A DNA stretch of 64,000 bases from Salvia splendens. Taxonomy: Eukaryota > Streptophyta > Magnoliopsida > Lamiales > Lamiaceae. Where the stretch lies: positions 35,355,208 to 35,419,207 of the forward strand of contig NC_056035.1 of the NCBI RefSeq assembly GCF_004379255.2, in the 5' to 3' direction. The notes under the pieces were generated by a model. That model was not told where the DNA came from. It did no database searches and saw only the letters and a list, made by a program, of their open reading frames with translations. Each line of letters starts with the position of its first letter. Within the stretch, counting starts at the first letter, position 1. Both the position numbers and the translations under genes were made by a program. Positions 58,717 through 64,000 of the stretch are shown piece by piece.

Positions 58717-59175
58717 TTAAATAATCGGTGATGCTGCTGCTTTGGGACTCAACGACGTCGTTATATCCTGAAAAACCTTGAGCCTCTTATCCACCACCTT
58801 CTTCTTCTTCAACACATCGCTCTCACCTCCCAAAACCGCCGCCATTATCGCATCCTCAAAATCCTTGCTATTCGGCAAAACATCCGCCCAATTATCCTCC
58901 TTCACGTCAGCGGCGGAAAATGGAGCGGAGACGCTGCATCCAAATAGCCTAATTGTTGCCATGGATGACCGATTGATCAAATCAATTAGGGCGCCACTGC
59001 TGCTGAAGGACCATCTGCTAGAAGATATGAGCTCATGCTCATCCAACGGCTTCAAATCATTCCCTCGCCGCCAATGCTGCACCGCCCTCAGATTCCGCCG
59101 CCGCCAGAAAGCTCGCGCCGACTTTGTCAAACCGCCGGCGAATCCAGCTCTCTCCACTCTCCAGAGTGTGATCAC
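58717..59175 (-). CDS. Hypothetical protein or captured gene fragment, unknown function
   Basis: GC-rich open frame of about 152 codons in AT-rich surroundings. No ATG at its start: the frame begins with GTG and stays open further upstream, and the first in-frame ATG is at 58962 (MATIRLFGCSVSAPF), which would give about 81 residues. The N-terminal half is basic and W/R-rich (FWRRRNLRAVQHWRRGND); the C-terminal half has NWADVLPNSKDFEDAIMAAV and a KKKK stretch. I do not recognise the family. It lies within the TIR element, next to the minisatellite, so it may be a captured exon. An overlapping plus-strand ORF (58778-59209) is less protein-like. No promoter is evident. Confidence 0.35.
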   Translation of the reverse strand: MITLWRVERAGFAGGLTKSARAFWRRRNLRAVQHWRRGNDLKPLDEHELISSSRWSFSSSGALIDLINRSSMATIRLFGCSVSAPFSAADVKEDNWADVLPNSKDFEDAIMAAVLGGESDVLKKKKVVDKRLKVFQDITTSLSPKAAASPII

Positions 59176-59503
59176 CGCCGTGAAACGCCTCCACTTCGGC
59201 GCCGCGTAGAAGATGAAGAAGAATGAATCGCGTATGAGCTTAATTTCATAATGTGATTTCCAAAAATACCCTTGGCCTATTTTACATTATTAAAATAAAT
59301 AATATTTGTACCATTTATTTGTGTGACTGAGATTTATTCTCTAATTATACACTTAAAATTAGTTATATCTTGATCACTAACCTCTCTATATATATATATA
59401 TATATTAATAATATCTGATTCCTCAATCATAAGAATTGTTGACTTTATAAATGTTGGACCCCAAGTCAGAGAGGGACTAAACAGTCACATACTCACAGCT
59501 CAC

Positions 59504-59563
59504 AGGGGTATAACAGTCAATCCGATAAAAGTATTTTTTTCTAAACCCTAGCTCCATTTATAC
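59504..59563 (+). promoter_or_regulatory. EF1A copy 3 core promoter (tef-like box, telo box, weak TATA)
   Basis: AGGGGTATAACAGTCAA at 59504-59520, AAACCCTA at 59543-59550, TATA-like TTTATAC near 59557-59563. Upstream CAGTCACATACTCAC is uninterrupted, in contrast with copies 1 and 2. Confidence 0.7.
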
Positions 59564-59642
59564 GTGCTCTCCCACCACTCTCCTCCTCACACTGCATTCC
59601 GCCTCTCCTCCCCCCAATTTACATCTCGATTGCTTTTTGAAG

Positions 59643-60275
59643 GTTAGATTTGCTTTCATTTTCTTTAATCTTCTGCTCTTGTATGTTTTAGTATCTGTTT
59701 ATTTGGTGTTGTGTTTATGCCGATTTAATCTATCTAAATCGATTTGTTTGTGGAGCAATTCCATTAAATCTCGAGATTCATCGGATTGTTTATAAAGCAA
59801 TCCGAATACATTTGTATGAGTCATAGTATTTGTTTTTGTGTTATTGTTTCACTTTCGTCTGTTGACCCTGCTTTACTTATTCCATGACTCGTAGCTTTTG
59901 TTTTTAAGCATGTTTTGATTAGTCTATATAGCTTTCTAATGAAACTGTAATTGTATCTGTATCTTCTGTAACGTATTTTAGGTTCAATGGTCATAAGTAT
60001 TATTTACTGTATTCGTATCCATTTTTCTAGTAGTTTGAGTCTTATATGATCCTGGTAGAGCAAGGAAGCTACTGGATAAAAAATTATACTATTGTTTTTT
60101 CAATCTGGATTTTTGAAAAGTTGTATATTAGGGTTTATAAATTATTACTTGTATAAATTTCATTTTCTCAGATCTGTTATTTAGTTTTTCATTTCTTTAG
60201 TTAAAGTAGCCTTTTGTTACCTGATAAGCTTCATGCTATCTCATTTAATTCCATTTGTTTATTATTTTGTTGTAG
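59643..60275 (+). other. EF1A: 5'UTR intron of EF1A copy 3
   Basis: Donor TGAAG|GTTAGA, acceptor TTGTTGTAG|ATCTAG; 633 bp, T-rich. Alignable to the copies 1/2 intron only in patches (for example ATCTAAATCGATTTGT and ATTCCATTAAATCTCGAGAT). Confidence 0.8.
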
Positions 60276-60285
60276 ATCTAGTAAT

Positions 60286-62291
60286 ATGGGTAAGGAAAAG
60301 ATTCATATCAGTATTGTGGTCATTGGACATGTCGACTCTGGGAAGTCGACCACCACTGGACATCTCATCTACAAGCTTGGTGGTATTGACAAGCGTGTCA
60401 TTGAGAGGTTCGAGAAGGAAGCTGCTGAGATGAACAAGAGGTCGTTCAAGTATGCATGGGTTCTTGACAAGCTCAAGGCTGAGCGTGAACGTGGTATCAC
60501 CATTGATATCGCCCTCTGGAAGTTCGAGACTACCAAGTACTACTGCACTGTCATTGATGCTCCTGGACATCGTGATTTCATCAAGAACATGATTACAGGA
60601 ACCTCACAGGCAGATTGTGCAGTGCTCATCATTGATTCTACCACCGGTGGTTTTGAAGCTGGAATCTCCAAGGATGGACAGACCCGTGAGCACGCTCTTC
60701 TGGCTTTTACCCTTGGTGTGAAGCAAATGATCTGTTGCTGTAACAAGGTATACCATTGCATAAACTCTTTTGTTCAATTTATTCTTTCAGTTATGTGTTA
60801 TTTGTAGTTATACTGTATATTACTTGATATGTCACTGCTTGTCTTCTATGTGAATTTGATGCTCCGTGATTTACCTTCCTGTGTTATGGATGTTTGGTAA
60901 ATCAAAACGAGGAGTGGTACTTCATTGTAGACAGCTTGTTGTGAATATTTTGGACTGTAGTTTAATTTGGAAGAGCCCACCTGATTCAGGGTGGTAGCTA
61001 CGGGTTCGAATCCCGTCAGTCCGTTTATTTGTATAGTATTATATGTGCTTTCTGTTATGCCTGCGATATATATTGATTCTATTATTGTTAATTCTAACTA
61101 TGTATCTGAAGTGATAATTGTTGAAGGCTTAGAATATCTAGCTATTGGTGTATATGATGTTATTTTCTACTATTGTTTTAAAATCTTCTTGTTACACCTA
61201 CATTTTCACTACATGCACAGTTATTTTTTACTGTTGCAGCTTTTCTTAAATGTTTTCTCCTTATATTTTATGCAAGGTTTTCTTGTTATTTCAGCCTAGC
61301 ATAGTAATATGCACTATTTTTTTGATATGGTAATTGCCCTAGGCATAAAACTGTCAACTGCTACCTTGTACTGTTATTCACATTTTTTTTTGAATTTTGT
61401 TAGATGGATGCTACCACTCCTAAATACTCCAAGGCAAGGTACGATGAAATCATTAAGGAAGTCTCTTCCTACCTGAAGAAGGTTGGTTACAACCCTGAGA
61501 AGATCCCCTTTGTGCCTATCTCTGGATTTGAGGGTGACAACATGATTGAGAGGTCGACCAACCTTGACTGGTACAAGGGCCCAACTCTTCTAGAGGCTCT
61601 TGATGCTGTCCAGGAGCCCAAAAGGCCCTCAGACAAGCCTCTCCGTCTCCCACTTCAGGATGTCTACAAGATTGGTGGTATTGGAACTGTGCCAGTCGGA
61701 AGAGTTGAGACTGGTGTCATCAAGCCTGGTATGGTGGTCACCTTCGGACCAACTGGGCTGACCACTGAGGTCAAGTCTGTTGAGATGCACCACGAGGCTC
61801 TCCAGGAAGCTCTCCCAGGTGACAATGTTGGCTTCAACGTCAAGAACGTTGCTGTCAAGGATCTCAAGCGTGGTTTTGTTGCATCAAACTCCAAGGATGA
61901 CCCTGCCAAGGAGGCTGCAAACTTCACTTCCCAGGTCATCATCATGAACCACCCTGGTCAGATAGGAAACGGTTATGCTCCAGTCCTCGATTGCCACACT
62001 TCACACATTGCTGTGAAGTTTTCTGAGCTCCTGACCAAGATTGACAGACGTTCTGGCAAGGAGCTTGAGAAGGAGCCTAAGTTTTTGAAGAATGGTGATG
62101 CCGGTATGGTTAAGATGATTCCGACCAAGCCCATGGTTGTGGAGACATTCTCGCAGTACCCGCCTCTTGGAAGGTTTGCTGTTAGGGACATGCGTCAGAC
62201 TGTTGCTGTTGGTGTGATCAAGAGCGTGGAGAAGAAGGACCCATCAGGAGCCAAGGTGACCAAGGCTGCAGCCAAGAAGGGTGCCAAGTGA
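60286..62291 (+). CDS. EF1A: Elongation factor 1-alpha, copy 3 (intact)
   Basis: Exon 1 60286-60747, intron 60748-61403, exon 2 61404-62291; 449 codons, same protein as copy 2 as far as I can see. GTPase motifs: [18 protein letters not shown] split by the intron; C-terminal AAKKGAK. About six base differences from copy 2 across the CDS, all at synonymous positions, while the 5'UTR intron and the later part of the coding intron are far more different, suggesting gene conversion. It lacks the promoter hAT and intron MITE of copies 1 and 2 and thus has the most ancestral-looking regulatory region. Start ATGGGTAAGG lies 10 bases after the leader-intron acceptor. An upstream in-frame Met at 60214 lies in the intron and is not used. 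Confidence 0.95.
60952..61022 (+). other. tRNA-Asp-like relic in EF1A copy 3 intron
   Basis: Best-preserved of the three: acceptor GGACTG/CAGTCC, anticodon stem CCACC/GGTGG pairing fully, T-arm ACGGG-TTCGAAT-CCCGT. The anticodon loop is 8 bases (TGATTCAG) and lacks GTC, so it is probably not a working tRNA. Confidence 0.6.
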
Positions 62292-63083
62292 ACTACGTTC
62301 ACTCCCTATATCATCTCTTTCAAGAACCTCTTATTTAATGTTGGTCTTAAAACTATCTGTCTTATAATTTCAGTCTTTTGGTATTTGTCGTGCGATTTTG
62401 GCTCCCAGAATTGGATTCTGGATCGCCGATGGCGTATGTTAGTATGACTTTGCCTTTTGTGTTTTTATAGTATTACCGAGTACTATTATTTTTCAGTCAC
62501 TTATTACGTTTCTTTAATGCTTATTTAACATGTTTTAAAAGCTTTTATTTTGAGAATATTGAATATGCTGTTAATCTCGAGGTTTATTATATTTTCGACT
62601 TGAGCGTATTCACCTTGATGCCATCTGGTGCTTTATTCGTACTGTTAATATACTGGAGTTGCTGGAGGGCTGCGATCTGTGCGATAGACTATGGCTGCGT
62701 TATTGATGGACTCCTCTCGAATGCATTCTTTTTCCCTCCCTTGCTATCTGTCTCAAATGTACCGAAGTACAATTTTTTGCCACTGCTGCCATTTGCCTTT
62801 TGATATGTGTGCTTGATTTGTGTTTGTACATTTTTTTATGGAAATGTTGGTTAGGGTGGGTGGCGGACGGCGGTGCTCAATGGGGTTGGGGAAAAGAGGT
62901 AGCCGATGGTGGTCGATGACAGAAAGAGATAAGCGGTTTGCTAAGATATAAAGAGTGATAGTTTGTGTTGTAACTAAGTAGTTAAAATATGATACGATGT
63001 AGATTAAGGATTCGTTTGAATCTGCATATTTGCACTTGTTTGGTATCAAAGTTATTTCTACCTCATGGCCTGCAATAAGGCAC
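62292..63083 (+). other. 3'UTR and downstream flank of EF1A copy 3
   Basis: Similar to copies 1/2 until about 62460, then unique. No gene recognised; a small GC-rich patch at 62850-62930 has no clear identity. Confidence 0.55.
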
Positions 63084-63317
63084 TAAGAGCATCTCCAATA
63101 ACCGGCGTCACCACCGCGACGCCGATTTTTCGCCGACGCCGGTTTGACGCCGAACCATTGGAACCGGCGTCGGCGAAATCGGCGTCAAAATCGGCGTCGC
63201 CATGCCGATTCCCGCGCTGACGCCGGTTCCGACGCCGATCCTCACGGGCGCCATTGTGCGTCCCGGATCGGCGCCAAACCGGCGTCGGATTTAAATTTTT
63301 TTTTTGTTTTTCGAAAA

Positions 63318-63328
63318 CACTATATATA
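63318..63328 (+). promoter_or_regulatory. TATA-like box of the Harbinger ORF
   Basis: CACTATATATACG about 90 bases upstream of the ATG at 63416. Confidence 0.5.
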
Positions 63329-63415
63329 CGCGCGTTGAACCTCATTTTCATTAGCACCACTTGTTTTAACGAGTATTCTCTTTACCTTACTTTCTGTTCA
63401 AGATCAATTTAAGAA

Positions 63416-64000
63416 ATGAGTAATGCCGGTGGTAGTGGTGGGGATGCGGATGAGTACGAGCGTATGATGAACGAAGAGCTAGATGCCTATACGAGCCGTG
63501 AGGTTGATCGATGGATGCAGAGTTATATGCAGCCGGCGGCACCTCGCCCACGACCAGTTGTCCACCGTCGACAAGTGGTGCATCGTGATCATGAAGCTGC
63601 ACATCAGCGCCTGTTCACAGATTACTTCGCAGAGGAGCCGCGTTTTGACGCCAACCATTTCAGGCGTCGTTTTAGGATGAGGCGGGACTTATTTATGCAT
63701 ATTGTTAACGCATTGGAGCAGCGATATATGTATTTCCGCTTCAGGCACGATGCGGCTGGCAGACCCGGCCACACCCCTATTCAAAAGTGCACTGCGGCAA
63801 TCAGGCAGTTGGCCTACGGCACCGCGGCAGACATGTGGGACGAATACCTCCACATCGGTGAGACGACTGCCATCGAATGTATGAAGTATTTCTGCCAGGG
63901 CGTGATTGAAGTATTCGGTGATCAGTATCTCCGAAAGCCTACCCTCGAAGATTGCCGGAATCTGTTGCGGATGCACGGGGATCAGCACGGGTTCCCGGGA
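63416..64000 (+). CDS. Harbinger transposase-family ORF (plant transposon protein), N-terminal part
   Basis: Open for 195 codons from ATG 63416 to the window end with no stop. Features: G/D-rich start (MSNAGGSGGDADEYE), DYFAEEPRFD, FRRRFRMRRDLFMHIVNAL, QKCTAAIRQLAYGTAADMWD, LHIGETTAIECMKYF and FGDQYLRKP. These are typical of the N-terminal half of plant Harbinger/PIF transposases (Plant_tran / DDE_Tnp_4 type). The catalytic DDE residues would lie beyond the window. The frame looks undamaged so far, so the element could be young. Confidence 0.85.
   Translation, partial: MSNAGGSGGDADEYERMMNEELDAYTSREVDRWMQSYMQPAAPRPRPVVHRRQVVHRDHEAAHQRLFTDYFAEEPRFDANHFRRRFRMRRDLFMHIVNALEQRYMYFRFRHDAAGRPGHTPIQKCTAAIRQLAYGTAADMWDEYLHIGETTAIECMKYFCQGVIEVFGDQYLRKPTLEDCRNLLRMHGDQHGFPG

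Larger units (their letters stand above)
57183..59392. mobile_element. TIR element, 2.2 kb, carrying a minisatellite and a GC-rich ORF
   Basis: Left TATAGAGTAGTGATCTAGG and right (inward on the minus strand) TATATAGAGAGGTTAGTGATC. Similarity continues inside (AACTAGAGAACAAATC against AATTAGAGAATAAATC), so the imperfect inverted repeats reach roughly 80 bp. It interrupts the EF1A flank between ATTTTTTGAG and ATATCTGATTCC, which are nearly contiguous upstream of copy 1 (about 18470-18492). Borders run into (TA)n, so the target duplication cannot be read. No transposase. Contains GC-rich patches (57300-57410, 58730-59215) resembling captured gene DNA; a Mutator-like, Pack-type element is one reading. 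Confidence 0.6.
63087..64000 (+). mobile_element. PIF/Harbinger transposon, left part, runs off the window
   Basis: Starts GAGCATCTCCAATAACCGGC after TAA, the terminal motif and 3 bp target type seen in many plant Harbinger elements. A subterminal block (63098-63290) is dense in GGCGTCG / CGACGCC motifs in both orientations. A TATA-like TATATATA precedes the transposase-family ORF. The right end is outside the window. Confidence 0.8.

Noticed and set aside
58778..59209. Plus-strand 143-codon ORF
   Set aside because: Overlaps the minus-strand ORF; S/P/L-rich composition is typical of an antisense frame over GC-rich DNA. Not excluded, only less likely.
62600..62803. 67-codon ORF downstream of EF1A copy 3
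   Set aside because: Short, hydrophobic, with no counterpart downstream of copies 1/2 and no supporting signals.

Overview
The window is nuclear DNA of a flowering plant. It holds elongation factor 1-alpha genes with the usual plant layout (a 5'UTR intron and one coding intron that splits the NKMD motif), plant-type Athila and Copia retrotransposons, hAT, Stowaway and Harbinger DNA transposons, and TATA, telo-box and tef-like promoter motifs. I cannot name the species from sequence alone. Apart from three EF1A genes and one unexplained small ORF, almost everything is transposable-element DNA, much of it nested. LAYOUT. (1) 1-13157: a minus-strand Athila-type Ty3 retrotransposon with intact gag-pol and env-like ORFs, cut by the left window edge. 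It sits inside the gag region of a plus-strand Copia element (13158-about 17110). (2) 17111-27875: an intergenic stretch with a Stowaway MITE; a 4.2 kb hAT transposon (itself carrying a tRNA-derived SINE) inserted just upstream of EF1A copy 1; EF1A copy 1 (22750-26216) with a hAT-type MITE and a tRNA-Asp-like relic in its coding intron; and a 1.06 kb hAT-like element downstream. (3) 27878-30942: the left end of another hAT element, invaded by a 1.3 kb long-TIR element and by the 5' LTR of a second Athila-like element. (4) 30943-51913: a second copy of the 10008-30942 segment (about 20.9 kb), so Athila 5' end, Copia, hAT and EF1A copy 2 recur in the same order. (5) 51914-56119: the rest of the second Athila-like element, which is non-autonomous with no gag-pol, has a duplicated primer binding site, a Stowaway MITE in its 3' LTR and a 5 bp target duplication; then the right end of the split hAT. 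(6) 56120-59500: AT-rich EF1A upstream DNA with a 0.4 kb tandem duplication, and a TIR element with a 44 bp minisatellite and a GC-rich ORF of unknown function. (7) 59504-62460: EF1A copy 3, lacking both the promoter hAT and the intron MITE, so it serves as the empty-site reference for both. (8) 63087-64000: the left end and transposase start of a Harbinger element running off the window. HISTORY (inference). An old EF1A tandem pair came first. The partner of copy 3 then received the promoter hAT and the intron MITE, and mobile elements built up between the genes. Last, a 20.9 kb tandem duplication with breakpoints inside two retrotransposons made copies 1 and 2. Copies 2 and 3 encode the same intact 449-residue protein. 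Copy 1 differs from copy 2 in exon 2 only by single-base indels, which looks at least as much like residual sequencing error as a real pseudogene. No CRISPR, operon or prokaryotic system is present.
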